64,000 nt of DNA from Atriophallophorus winterbourni (taxonomy: Eukaryota; Platyhelminthes; Trematoda; Plagiorchiida; Microphallidae). Below the pieces are notes generated by a model. That model was not told the origin of the DNA. It did no database searches and saw nothing but the letters and a program-made list of their open reading frames with translations. This document shows positions 24,504 to 36,763 of this stretch, one piece after another. The stretch spans positions 1-64,000 of the forward strand of contig JACCGJ010008607.1 in the NCBI GenBank assembly GCA_013407085.1, written 5' to 3'. The translations under genes and the position numbers were made by a program. Each line of letters begins with the position of its first letter. Position 1 is the stretch's first letter.

Positions 24504-25570
24504 CTAAAAAATATATTTGGATAATTTGTGGATAAATGAATTTTTGAAACTTTCCGATTTAACTGATGGTAGAATGAAGCTTAGCTGATGATGTCATACA
24601 GCGTGATTACGAAACAACATTAAAAAATCAACATTAGCTCGGCGAACACCATTTTAGCAACAGAAACACCTGTTCGACTGATGAAGGGTCAGACTAATTG
24701 CGATTATATTTCTTCTGCAATTTTGTGTTTGAATAAAAGTCAAAATAAACATGACAATAGGTTTCCTGAAATCCGTGTGAGGTATTTTGATAGCAGAATA
24801 AGAAAATGAATAGAAATCATTCCGCGTATTGTTAGGAGAATTTACGTCCATTTGGAATCATGACTTGGCAAATGTGTTTTGTGTGATTCTTAGCCAGGGA
24901 TAATGTGTTGATTTTAACGAATATCTGCCTTTCAAAACTGTGAAATCAATATCCAGTAAAAACATTTCAACGACGCGCAATGTTGTCCATCTTAAACTTT
25001 GTTAAGAGTTATATTGAAGGGAGCAGTTTAGAATTTAAATTATCTTGTATCTGTGATTTCTCTGAAACGCCTTACCATCAGAAATTTTGGAACCACTTAT
25101 TGTTGACCATAATCTACTGAAAAATAACAGTGCTTCCTTTGTACACGCGCGTGTGGAAAGCAATTTAACCACAATACAATTTCGACTTAAATTCCCTTGG
25201 GGATGTGAGACCACATTTCACGGGGTGTGAGATGCTTTTTCAGTTTTTGTCTTGCCTTAAGTGTTGTTATTCTCTGCTGATTCATTGTCGATTTTTAGCG
25301 TATTCTTTGTTCGTTGAGTAATCATTTCTATTACGTATTTCCATAAAAAGCGCACAAGAGCATATCCAACTATTTCAGGGATGCCGGCATTTAAAAATTT
25401 GGAAACCGCTGCTCTACGGCATTGTCAAGCTAACTGCTCATTTACCACAAGGTTACAATCTAAAATCTGGTGTACGCTGCGTAATCGAACATTAAATCAC
25501 CATTTGTCACAACGCACACAAACGCACCAGAGCACATAAATATTAAAATCACTACCCGAAATAAACTTAC
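24504..25570 (-). other. GH27 intron 1
   Basis: GTAAG donor at 25570 and TTTTTTAG acceptor at 24504. A stretch at 25090-25200 resembles 28560-28690 upstream of the gene, suggesting an older local duplication. No other feature seen. Confidence 0.5.
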
Positions 25571-25914
25571 CGATGGGAAACTCGGCATTTGATAAGTCAT
25601 TGTATCCCCAATTATCATATGATTTCGTAAGATTCCAACACACGTTGATAATTATCATTCGATACCCAGCATCACGCAGCTTGCTAGAGATTAGCTTTGC
25701 TGCAATATTTTAATATTTCCTTCGCTAACACATCTGTGTGGGCAGCGGGTGCAGTCGAACCGGCAAGTTGATTCGCTCTCGGTGACGTAACCCATCACGG
25801 GTCTTGGAGCTTCTTGTTGCTGATCGACCTGAGTACAATCGAGCAAGTATAAGCGATTGAGCACGAAAATAGCTAGGAAGTACGCGCAGTTAACCGTGTT
25901 TCGAAACATGAATT
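25571..25914 (-). CDS. GH27 alpha-galactosidase-like protein, exon 1 with signal peptide and frame break
   Basis: The ATG at 25909 lies 5 bases after a TTTTCTGTTACAG acceptor, so an upstream exon or a trans-spliced leader is likely. The first 24 residues form a signal peptide (hydrophobic core AYFLAIFVL). Next comes RPVMGYVTESESTC, then FDCTRCPHRCVSEG, aligned with the family TMGW and disulfide region. The frame stops after residue 72. One base further over, the family-like text continues as KLISSKLRDAGYRMIIINVC and W, ending at a GTAAG donor at 25570. The break is in the AT run at 25700-25716, and a compensating extra base would be needed at the exon 2 junction. This is either sequence error or a true lesion. 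The I-D-D-C-W substrate-binding motif reads INVCW, losing both Asp. Confidence 0.65.
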
Positions 25915-26119
25915 CTGTAACAGAAAATCAAGTAATTAATTGAAATATGTTTGGGACCGATCATGTATTCATAATCAGAAGACATTTGTATGCAAACGGT
26001 TGGAGCAGTTTTTGGGTAACGATTCATTTGTGACGCAGAAGCTGCGTCAGACTGTGGGTGTTAAAGGCACCTCATAAACGACCAATAGCATCTTAAATCA
26101 GGTTTTCATATTTATGACG

Positions 26120-26470
26120 TTAACAAAGGGATAACTATCCGTTCGACCATGGGACATTTTAAGGGTAAGACATCTTTATCAAGCACCACGAATATCGTCT
26201 ACAAAATCCAATGTAAATGTTTTCATGGTGTTCACATCGGACAAACTTCCGGAAAACTGCAGAGCGAGGAATCAAGGAATATCGTAAGTGTATTAAAAGG
26301 CAGCCCCGAGAAGCACTGGAATAGCAAGTCCTCAATCACCATTGAGAGAACATAAAGTAGATATCGATCACAATGTTAATTCGGAAAAATGTTGAAGTGT
26401 TGAAACACGGTATCAAACAGTAAAGCGAGCATTCGCATGGTGATGCTGTCGAAATTACTGAAGCCCGTCG
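26120..26470 (+). mobile_element. Penelope-like element GIY-YIG endonuclease fragment
   Basis: The frame 26149-26355 reads NIVYKIQCKCFHGVHIGQTS followed by GKL. This fits the Penelope endonuclease start V-Y-K-I-x-C-x-C ... Y-I-G-Q-T-G-R, with the second Tyr of the GIY-YIG pair replaced by His. Frame changes after 26275 move later family text (REALE, then EHKVDIDHNVNSEKC) to other frames. Dead fragment. Confidence 0.65.
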
Positions 26471-26479
26471 GTTTGTTGT

Positions 26480-28150
26480 CATTATGGTGGATGGAGTAGA
26501 GATCTCTTAAATCTGGCGCTCAGCTCTGATGTAACGCAAGTAGCTTAAATTCTAGTTATACTCAATATTTCATAAGGTTTTTGTTATTTTCAAAATATAG
26601 TTTCACCGTAACCCCATTAGTTCTGCACCTTTACAGATGCGAGTCAGTGTCAACCGACCTTGAACGGGTTCACTTTTATCAGCTGGATGAGAATACTCAC
26701 TGTTCTTGACAAATCGATCACTGATCCTGGTCATGCTTTCGTGACCTTACCCATTATAGGTTTATTATAGGTTGCTCACTCGGTTAAACCAAAACAGAGG
26801 GCGTGGCTGGAATACTATTAAGCTATGTTCCCCGTCTTGGCTATCACCTTTGTTCTGGTGAAGTTTCTATGTCAGAAGTGAAACGTTACCAAAAATCAGC
26901 TCTAATCAATCGCATACAAATTTCTTTCGATTAAAAAAATTAAGTCACATCCCCGAGAAAATGTGCTTTAATAGAACGGAGAACACTCAACAATTCGAGA
27001 TTAAAGTTGGATGTTATTGATTTATTGCACCTAGATCAGTGGTTTTCAGTTGAGAACCGATAACTGAGCACTTCAAGAGCTCCCGCATACCGAAATTGTT
27101 GAGCGCTGTTTCAGCTTGGTCATAATTGTTTGTCATTTAACACACACAAGTGAAATGCATTACTTTGGTAAGAATTATCGCAGACTAATTGATTGGGAAC
27201 TGAAAGCTTTGTAAGAAGCTCTGTGTGAAACGTTCATTGGGCTTCTTTGAGTAGTACAAAAATGAAGAGCATTATTCCCAACCAGGTTGTGTAGGTACAA
27301 TGCAGCTAATTATTAAATATCTGTCGATGAACCTTCTAACTGTTGTCATCAGCAGTACTACAGATGATGAGGTCTAGATTCTTGTAACAACTTCATACAC
27401 GGAATAGCCTAGCGTGCAATTGGGAAGAGCATTCACGAAGTGTGTTAATCACTAGCATTCCTACTATATGCAAAACACTACCCACCGGCACAAAACAACA
27501 ACAGGAATTACCCAAACAAGCGACGACAACATTCGCGCACTTCTGATAATTTGCGTTGCGAAAGGATAGCGTCAGAACGGTTTGGTCGATGACAGCCCGA
27601 TACGATGAGAAGATGAACAACGTCAGCCGCTATCTAACCCTATGAAGGATAGTCAACCGAGTGCAAACTGGTGAGGGCTTGAATGGAACAGGTTGGCAGG
27701 TAAAGGACTATCAACAAAAAACATGTCGAGGCCAGTGACGTGATTACAAGATTTGTCTTTATAAGATAGGTCAGCGTTTTGCTCTTTGGCACGTTGGTGA
27801 TAAACGCGTTTAATCAGGATTTTAGCGACAGGTTTACCCTAGAATTCGGTTGGGTGGTAATCCATAGGAAGGTAAGAAACGCCGGGCTGTCGTGGTTAAT
27901 GCTCGGTAGAGTGTCCCCTACCACGCGTAAAACAACGTTATAACAGGCAAGGTGATTACGCCTCAATAGATCTGTTGTAATTCCTCATCATAGTTGCACC
28001 ATGTGCTTCAGGTTTGATGAATAATATCACTCACCACGAAAACACGAGAATCTTGGTAACGAGACTCCGAAATTTTACTTAAAGACGACTGTGTCTCTGA
28101 CATGTTGTAAACGAGATTATCTTGAACGATGAAATTGGATGACATTAGTA
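26480..28150. other. No gene recognised
   Basis: Non-coding in all frames beyond short chance ORFs. I see no RNA gene and no clear repeat boundary. Confidence 0.3.
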
Positions 28151-28153
28151 CAC

Positions 28154-28440
28154 CTACTGAGATGGTAACATGTACACATACCCTTCATCGATACGTACCA
28201 AGCTGACGGTCAGCTTTAATTTCGCGTTAGATTTGGAATTATCTAAGTCTAAATGTGTTTTTGAAAGTCCATGAATGAGCACATTTGAGCGCAAGCTCAT
28301 CCGAGGTGAACTAATTATGACATTCCGAGTAATCCATTCGGCAGCAAACCGTCTCGGATACCTTTTCAAAATTGGATCTAATCTTCTCACACGCAGACAT
28401 AATCTCACACTTGAAATCTCGCGTTTTCACTTAAAGTGAC
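28154..28440 (-). pseudogene. Possible decayed paralogue of GH27 exon 2
   Basis: The minus-strand frame has RRLDPILKRYPRRFAAEW and, 43 residues on without a gap, LIHGLSKT. GH27 exon 2 has RFDNMCYNEAQLNAEL and, at the same spacing, RIHGFSRT. A possible GTACGT donor ends the frame. Flanking sequence at 28560-28690 resembles GH27 intron 1. Identity is low (about 8 of 43), so this may be chance. Confidence 0.25.
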
Positions 28441-28699
28441 GTCGAACATATTTTTTCGCGCATGCTTTCCCTGGAACTGTTTACCTATAGAAATTGTTCC
28501 TCCCAGAATAGAATTACTTCAAAAGAAAGAAAAGTTCCAAACTTTTATGTTGAATAATACTGAGTTGGCAACAGTTTACTGAAAACTATCATTACTTCCG
28601 TTATACGCACGTTCGAAAAAACAAAGTTATCCAATATACATTTCTGCCCGAAAATTCCCCACTTCCAGTCAAATTTAGAAATATTTTCACTCATAGTTA

Positions 28700-30110
28700 T
28701 AACCACAAGAATCGAAACATGATAACACGATTCATTTGATTTTAAAATATATCCTGTGGGATTGTACAGCTACTCGCTTTTTATCAACATAATTCTTGAA
28801 TCTCTGTTAAAAAGTCTTAAATTTCCAGCTCAATCTTTTAATACCCCATTCTCATTTATTTATGTTTACACTGTTTACAACACCCCAGATTACAGTATTA
28901 AAGGAAATGTAAGAAATGAACGTATATACCAAGTAGACTATGTCAAATGTAGGGCTAACGAATGTTGTTGTTCTTACTTTAAACATCGCCATGTAAGGCA
29001 AGTCCACCATAACTGATGTAGGCAGTTCCAAAATTATATATCACACACGGCTAGAAAATGGCACCCACATTCAATCGGTGAACTTGGTATTTAGTCGGAT
29101 AGGGTATGCCCGCGTCTCACTTACTCAACACACTCTTAAAACAAGAGTCTTAGTCGATGTGTTTCGGTAGACACAATTTTGAAAATGTAAATAATATCGC
29201 GCCTGCTTTCGGTAAAGTCGCATATACCCATAGCTCACAATCTTCCGGTGTACGGAACATCGTAAAGACTCATCATCAACTTGTTCGTATTGAAATAAAC
29301 ATTTATCGAAGAATTGGGAGATAAAAATCCTAACTTCTTAAACATTCGAATTTAATTTCATCAACAAAACGCTCACGATTACACATTGACACTTAACATG
29401 AGGATTTAAATAATTGGTAATGTAAAAATATATTTGATATGGTTCCGATGCACAAATGTATACAAAATGAGATTTGAATACCTATAACACCTGGATATCA
29501 ACACGTATATGTACTCCCGTTCAATAAAAAATCAAATATGCATTCGTTTAATATTAGACAGAAGTCACTCACAAACTCACAGTGTGTTTTCGTTCAAATG
29601 AAGCACTGGAGAATTTCTATCAATCTGGCAAAAAATCTTAGCAATTCGTGGCTCCTCTCATAAACCATACTCACCGTTCAATAGATTTGTGAATGCGAAA
29701 AGTAACATATCCGGTTGAGCAGTTGATCACGTGTTTGCACATACATTCTTTTGTTCTATCTCGATTAGAAAACAAAGGATGGATTCACCGAATCTCCCAT
29801 TCAAAAACGTTCGCCTTCGAGTGAATTTAATACACGTTGCTTGTGCAAAGATAGATTTCGTTCTTTGATTCTACAACTGTTTCACTAACAGACGTGAGCT
29901 ACAGTTTAATCTAAACAAAGAGTTGTCTCAATGAAATTGAGAAATAAATTCAACGGGCACATTTATTACGATAAATATCTCCTATTCAATAAAATTGAAT
30001 GACCTCCCGAAGATACATGTGCAGATTCTACTCTCATAAGGAAATCGAATGTCGTGACATTTAAACGACATCGTTTCAGATAACGTAACAGACCAACTTA
30101 ACAGGAAGAT
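28700..30110. other. No gene recognised
   Basis: AT-rich sequence. One 86-codon plus-strand frame at 28756-29016 has no recognisable motif. Nothing else seen. Confidence 0.3.
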
Positions 30111-30119
30111 TTACTCCCG

Positions 30120-30420
30120 CAGAGCTTACGGCGCTATGCAGTACTCAGCTGAAGATTGACAGTCACGCTGATGGGATAATTTACGTTCAGCAAATAAAAG
30201 CAAACTCTGTTTCTCGCTAACTTGCAGATAATGCGTTGCACTGCACATCCAACGCGAGTTTTCAAGACCAATTTCTTTTAAAATTGTTCGATTTTCATGT
30301 CTTTTTTGTGAACGTATTTGTACCACAATTGTGGTTTGCTCAGTGGTCAAATTTCCGACTTCAACTCGAGATCTTTGAAGGACAAATGTACTTCATTCTG
30401 TAACGATGACAAAAAGAGGT
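30120..30420 (-). mobile_element. RTE-like reverse transcriptase tail, decayed
   Basis: A minus-strand reading frame around KPQLWYKYVHKKDMKIEQF aligns with the family tail block (HLRYKGVCKRDMKALGI in the copy at 18108). No zinc-knuckle is left. Confidence 0.5.
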
Positions 30421-30424
30421 TTAC

Positions 30425-31905
30425 CACAATTCTCGTTACATGTTAGGGAACAGGTTAGTCGCAACAGTCTTCTTAAACTGTTTCTTCGAAGTAAAACTCT
30501 TGTTTTCAATTTCTTTGCTCCTTTTTGTTACCCGTATCGTGATCGCACCGTCCCTAAGTGATGGGCGCCAACAGAACAAAAACGGTCGTGAGGTGTTTTT
30601 CGAGAGAGTGCAGGCAAATGAGCATTTTCGACGTTATTTTTCATTAAAATTTAATCATATATTAGACATTTTGCACAACATGAGTTGCAGTAATATAAAT
30701 CAGATGTCAAAATTTTCGTCATCATTCAGCAATATTTTTTCCTGCGCGCGAGTGTTTCGCTTTAGGATGACCTTACCGGAACTATTGTTACCGTCGAAAC
30801 ATTTATTCGAAATCTGGACACGTATTTGTTGTGTAACGAGTTGACTAGTGAGTATTCAACTGGACTATAAGAGATATCAGCTGACTGTGTTATTTCTTTT
30901 TCATGAATGAAAATGTACGATGCTACGGTGCTATTTGTCACCGTAAATATTTGAATCTTGAATTTATTCGTCTCAGTTTTGGACGTTTGGAATTTTTTAT
31001 CGCAATTGCAGCGTCGTATAAAGAATACGGGCGAGGAAATCCTTCTGCAATGTAGGACATTTTCTTGATTTTCAAACGAACCGATATCCGGTGCCAATGT
31101 GGCAAGATAACACATACGACACCTATGAGTGGTGTCTCTAGCTGAGGATACATATGACAAATAGCGGTTGTCTGTCGGAAAACGTCGCACCCTGAGGAAC
31201 AAGCATTGAATAAAACAAAGTTTACTGCATTCCAGTGTGCTTCCAAGTGAACATGTTTTTCAAATGTCACGTGACCATTGTTTAAGAGGTGAATTATCGA
31301 TCCCAAGGTTGTTACAGCCATGAGGGTTTTGCTAAGGATAGATGGAAATTGTCAGCTACTCGCAATCCATATATGAGAAGGAAAACCGTGAATAATTAAA
31401 ACCTCACTGAATTGCAGGTTACCCTTTTGCGGTAAATGCTTCGGGAGAAAACCCCGAGGAAACATCTGAAGCGAAGTCCCGTAGACGAATATCTGGCGCA
31501 CAGTGCTTTTTATCTGTCAACACCATTGTATCTAATATGTTGCACTTGGTTGTGCAAAATTAAAGGAGGTTTACTCTAGCCAACACCAAGTGGTGCTGGC
31601 ATATCACTTGCAAACTGGTCACTAAAACGTCATGAATGTCATAAAATTACTCTCAACACTCTGCTACGGCGTTCCCGAGACGCGACCTTGGTTCTCACAG
31701 CACATAGGGTACTTGTAAGCAAGCTGTGGCTATACATAATGGTAAAGATTTTTATATACGACGCGGAATGTGAGGACACTGCTAGATATTGGTAGTCAAG
31801 CCATCACGATGTGCTGTATACTAGATTACCGGGTAGATGTTGCTTGTTTCTTTGAGGTTCGCTCAAGTAACCGCGGATCCAAACCGATTAAGGTCGAATG
31901 TGCAA
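30425..31905. other. No gene recognised
   Basis: A 134-codon plus-strand frame (30440-30844) overlaps 127- and 146-codon minus-strand frames (30762-31321). None shows a domain or splice context I trust. Confidence 0.25.
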
Positions 31906-31909
31906 GTTA

Positions 31910-32170
31910 TTTTTGACCTCATTCGTTCGATGTAGGCCATGGATGTACAACATAACTGCATGATTTTGCAAGCTGCACAGCTTTTGTAATGACTAAACGG
32001 TCCGATTCAGGAGGAACAATCTCTCCTGAAGCACTTGCAGCGATAATCATTACTCGGTAGATCGGCGGCAGTTGCAAGGCGACTGTGCGATATGCGTTTG
32101 TTAGACAAGAGCTGTATCTGCTCCTCCTCACCTCAAAGAAGACTCTTTACACAATGACCCCAATGAATCC
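31910..32170 (-). mobile_element. RTE-like element three-prime end fragment
   Basis: Minus-strand sequence carries the tail text shared with copies at 9240 and 18060, including the CCATGGATGTACA block and decayed zinc-knuckle region. Only the last part of the ORF and the three-prime end are present. Confidence 0.55.
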
Positions 32171-32229
32171 CAATGTGTGGGGCAAAATCAGGAGACCAAC
32201 ATCAACACACCAGCATTCAACATCTAAAC

Positions 32230-32890
32230 GTCCATAGGTGACGCATCGAGTATTTTCCAGTCTTCAAATACCTCGGTTTAAGTAGGGTGCCTAATCGTCA
32301 AGCGAACGATGAAGTGAAATTAACGGTTAATCGTGAGCGCAATGCTTTTTTGCAGTTGAAAGGCACCCCTTGGTGAAGGCCCCGTATCAGCCTCAAATGA
32401 AGTTACGTGTTATCAAGCAGCGATCCTCCGTTTACTGGTTTATGGATGCGAGACTTGACGGCAAAGGTCACAGAATGTAGTTTCTTTAGATATGTTCTAC
32501 CATTGACGCCTTACGGTAATTTTGAGCATCCGATTTACCGACCGAGTATCTGACGCTGCAGTTCGAGAGCAACGCAACGGATTACCTCCGCTTTCCGTTC
32601 AAATTCAACGGCGATGAATACAATGGTTTGGACACGTACTCCAAATGACAGAATCCGCGGTCAGGAAACTCGTCATTGTCTCCCAACCAGTTCGTAACTA
32701 GCTGTTGATTGTGATGGAGGACGTATAAATCCTGGGACTACGTACCGTCTCGGGCGTTTGCAGGCAAGAACAAGACTGGATTAAGATCTACAACGATTTC
32801 ACTTTCGATCGACGCACGTGGACCGGCCCAATTGGAGACCTCGATGAAGCCGAATAGTCAACTTTTGGAGACAGCCGCTCAAAAGTAAAG
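32230..32890 (+). mobile_element. LINE polymerase C-terminus, a second family, decayed
   Basis: Plus-strand frames read FTDRVSDAAVREQRNGLPPL, QWFGHVLQMTESAVRKLV, and RRTWTGPIGDLDEAE before a stop. The order (W-x-D-R-V, G-H-V-x-R-M, then a Trp-rich tail) is that of LINE C-termini but differs in text from the RTE-like copies. At least four frame breaks. Confidence 0.5.
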
Positions 32891-32899
32891 TAAAAGTAT

Positions 32900-34200
32900 G
32901 GTGAACTAGTCCGTTTAAAATTAAGTAATAATTCTATGGGGAATCAGCGAGTGCATGACTAGGTGCTGGGTGACTGGAAAGTATCAGGTAGCATACCAAC
33001 GATCGTGTCCAGATAAGTTAAGAAAATTGCTGTTCATTGAAAAGACTGCACGATCCATACACCATTTTGATTACCTTTTAACTCCGGAAGAGAGTGTTTC
33101 TAATTTGGCATGGGAGTCCAAACATGTGTGAAGATATGCGTCTGGTATTTGACAAAAGCTTTTTGAAATATGTCTAATAATAATATACGGTATTGCAAGC
33201 CAGTCTTAGGGTCTCGGGAATCCAGGCATCAATTAGTAACTCCCATTTAGTCCATTCGAAAATTCAACTACCAAGTGAATAGTAAAATCTGATGGGTGTT
33301 TTTGAGCCCACAGGCCAATGATGTAGTTTATTAAATTATACCCGACCAAGTTGGCATATCTCGTGAGAGCTGATTAACATTTAAAGTTGTTAATCGTCAT
33401 CAAAATCATTTAATCTTCTGCCAACAGAAATCCACCAACACTTTTCCTATTTCAGGAACATTATGAAACTGGCTACTAGGCAATTTGGCATTCCGTTCGT
33501 AGCCTTGATAACACAATAATTAAAGCTGTCGATCCTTCGTTTGTCATGCAATCAGAGATGATAAGATCATCAGGATATATCTGATTTGACATGTGCACGA
33601 ATCTTCCCTATGCAATGAAGTTGAAGCGAAACAGATCCTATCGGTTATGCGCTCAAAACCAAAACATTTAAACATTGATTTCAATAACAAATTTTCAACG
33701 TGTAGCAGTTTACTGGTCAGATTTTATTGGCTCTTCACGCTAACTTCGTAAAATCTTGGTCGCCGTGGTAAGGTAGATTCCTGCAGTAAACGACCAAATT
33801 ATTTGCACAAGGATAATTACTTCTGTAAAGCCTGTGCGGACATGATATGCTTGATGCAACGTTGTTGCAGATTCCAGACATTGCTTCTTGTGAGAGTTTG
33901 CTTTGACAAACCTCATCGCGACAGTGTGTGTAATAATGGACAACCACAATATTTGAAAAATGTTGCAACAGTCGATTTTACATTCAGTTGGTTACATTAT
34001 ACGCTTCAGTTACAATACATTCTGATGATCTCTGCATTAGGCACCGGCCCTATGAGCTTCTAAAACATAAAGATTTCATGCGTTTGATTGCCTCGATTTT
34101 CAACAAACAACAAAAAAGAAGTTGTAGTTATCATACTTTGTGGCTCATCTGCCGTGAAACTTGCGCACCATATTAAAGTTTATTTTTCTATTAAAGTTTA
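32900..34200. other. No gene recognised
   Basis: Overlapping short frames on both strands at 33735-34063 lack motifs. Nothing else seen. Confidence 0.3.
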
Positions 34201-34204
34201 GGTC

Positions 34205-34435
34205 AGTTTAATCATGTGGTTGTTGGTCTACGTCCATCGATAACTGCCATAGATGTAAATCGCAAGCGCATAAGTGAATCATACAACAAACTATCTTTAA
34301 TGAGTATGTAGTTCTATCCAGGTTTACCATTTCTCTGCACCAATGATCAAAACGATTAGCTCTCATTAGTTGATCAGCGGTGTTCTCTAAGTGTTGGCGA
34401 GCTCTCAGGTCAGCAGTTGAAAACAACACCTAATG
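34205..34435 (-). mobile_element. RTE-like element three-prime end fragment
   Basis: The minus-strand frame ends CACDLHLWQLSMDVDQQP, the decayed equivalent of SCACDIHSWSTSNGRGQ at the end of the other copies. Confidence 0.5.
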
Positions 34436-34439
34436 TTCC

Positions 34440-34985
34440 GCAGTTAAATATGACACCACGTTTCAAAATAAATATTTACAATATGTAGAAATGAAACACT
34501 TTCTCTAAAAATTAAAAAAATGGAACACGTGAAATTTAAACACCAATCTTTTGAAATCCTTCCATTCTTATTGGAGCGATTCTTTTGGTTAACGGAATCA
34601 GCCAATCACATTTTGTGAATGGGGATTAATTTATGGTGTTGGGTCATTCTCTCATCATTTACACACCACTTTATTTTTATTGAGCAAGCGTGAAGTAAGT
34701 TTCGTGTAATAAACAAGTTTATACATCAGTACAGTGGTTAGATATAGTCATTTGCGTGATAATTTTGATCCAAGTCAAATTCATACTATCGTGTAATTGC
34801 TCTTTTGTATGCAGAAGTCAACGTCCCAAGCGGATGAGCACACATTGGAACCTTAGGAATTAAGTTGTTAATAAAAATATTTCTCTCCTTTAAATTTTTT
34901 TACATTCTCCATGTTCAATTTTTGGTCGAAAAGTATTATACTTAATAATATAACCACAGTTTAAAATATGGATATAAAATATATA
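34440..34985. other. No gene recognised
   Basis: AT-rich, no open frame, no repeat boundary seen. Confidence 0.3.
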
Positions 34986-34989
34986 CTTA

Positions 34990-35430
34990 TAAAGCAAGTC
35001 TACAGTGCATGTTCACCAAACCACGACAGCGCCACTTACGCTGCCTGGGCCGTGTTCAGAATCGAAAATGGTCGTATTCCCAAAGATCTATTCTAAGGTT
35101 AGTGGAAATCATGAAGTCCACATTTGGGTGGTATAAAGACGTTTGCAAACGAGATAAGAAAGCTGACGATATTCGTATTGCCAATTGCTAAGTACTTGCT
35201 CGTGATCGCACACATTTGGGGCGCTGTGTAAAGCGTCACGTGCAAGAAGGTGCAGAGTATGTACAGCTCTTGGCTTTTGAACGTAATAACGCCGCTTGTT
35301 TGTAACAGCCTATCGCAGCGGGAGAGATTGTCACTCCCAAATAGGACTGTTTTGTCATTCAAAAATCTCTACAGCTTGAAACAATAAAACAAATGTGATG
35401 TATATCCATGATCGATATCAACCGAATATA
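34990..35430 (+). mobile_element. RTE-like polymerase tail, plus strand
   Basis: Frames read MFTKPRQRHLRCLGRV, IENGRIPKDLF, and a knuckle relic AYRSGRDCHSQIGLFCHSK. This copy is opposite in strand to the other RTE-like relics between 9 kb and 36 kb. Frame breaks throughout. Confidence 0.6.
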
Positions 35431-35439
35431 TTTTAAATC

Positions 35440-35915
35440 GGTCCTCATGGATAGGCTATGCAAGAGAAATGATCTATCTTTTGTGTCAATATAAGGGTTA
35501 GCTTCCAACTAATCGTTAAATTGCGATTTGAATACATATAATTCTGTGGTTTTTTATCAAATTGGCAATTCGCAATTTTCGAATGTAAGAAGCACGCACT
35601 GAATGGGAATACGTTCGCCATTTCTATATGGAGTGTGGAATATGCAAAATGCAGCCATCACCACAGATGTTGCCTGCAGTTAGGACTCGTTTATCATATT
35701 TTAGATAACAGTCGACTAGCTTAGACTCGCTATGGAATAGATATTTCAGAAGTATACTCTCTATTTGAATCGTGCATTGCATTCATTTCGTTCAAAAAAC
35801 GAACATCAATGCTGTTTATTCTCATTCATATATTTGTCATCCAAGAACAGGTTTTCTTCGCATATATATTGGATTCGAAACTGAACGATTATAAGCGAAC
35901 TAATCCTGGCATTAG
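35440..35915. other. No gene recognised
   Basis: Nothing seen beyond AT-rich sequence. Confidence 0.3.
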
Positions 35916-35919
35916 CTCT

Positions 35920-36275
35920 TGTTGTTGGTCTCCTTCGGTCGATGTCGACCATGGATGTACATCACAATCGCGTTATTGTTCAAGTTTTGCAGCTTTTGGA
36001 ATGACTAAACAGTCCGATTCGTTAGGAACAATCTCTCCCGCAGCGCTGGCAACGAAAGTCAGAACTCGGTTGTATTGCGTGAGTTGCATACCAGCGGCGG
36101 GATCTGCGTTCAGCAGCCAAGAGCTGTATCTGCTCCTCCCCAGCTTGCAGATGACGCTTTACACAGTGCCTCCAATGTGAGCGGTCAAGAGCAAGTTCTT
36201 CTCACCTCGCCGGGTCAATGCGAAGAGCTTTCATATCTCTTTTGCAAACGTCTTTGTACCGCATTACCTCTGCAT
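35920..36275 (-). mobile_element. RTE-like polymerase tail and zinc-knuckle
   Basis: Sequence closely follows 9230-9580 and 18050-18390, including the tail that encodes the knuckle and the K-R-D-M-K-A-L block. Cut off upstream at about 36275. Confidence 0.65.
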
Positions 36276-36763
36276 TCAAATAAAACATGACACTTCCTCA
36301 CACCATTCATGATGACTAATTCGTTATATTTATCCTTACGATTTTCAAACCTATTTCCACCCTCTTTTTAACATAACATCGATAGCTTCATTAAAAATCA
36401 AATTTGTGTTCTACGGGAAATCTTTTATGCAGCAGACTATATAAGCTATTGCGATTTTGAATAAAAACACCATATTTGTCGAATGAGTTTCTGGTTGTAT
36501 ACGTCTGAAAGTATAGTGGTCTCATCAAAGCCTTATAGCGCAAATTCCAGTTCTCCGGTTATTTTACTCAAGATATTAGCGTCACTGACTGTGCTTGAAC
36601 GAGCGATTATCATTTATATCGAAACACGAACTACAACTAATGTTGCAAATTTATCTTGTGCCAACCTGAATACTCATCGAATTGTTAGAAAGTTGCTGAT
36701 TAGTAGCCGAAAATTTATTAGCTTAAAACGTGAAAATGTCATTAAGAATTTCAGTATGATAAT

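Noticed and set aside
30440..31321. Overlapping 134-, 146- and 127-codon ORFs on both strands
   Set aside because: No domain, no splice context, and mutual overlap. Left as unassigned.
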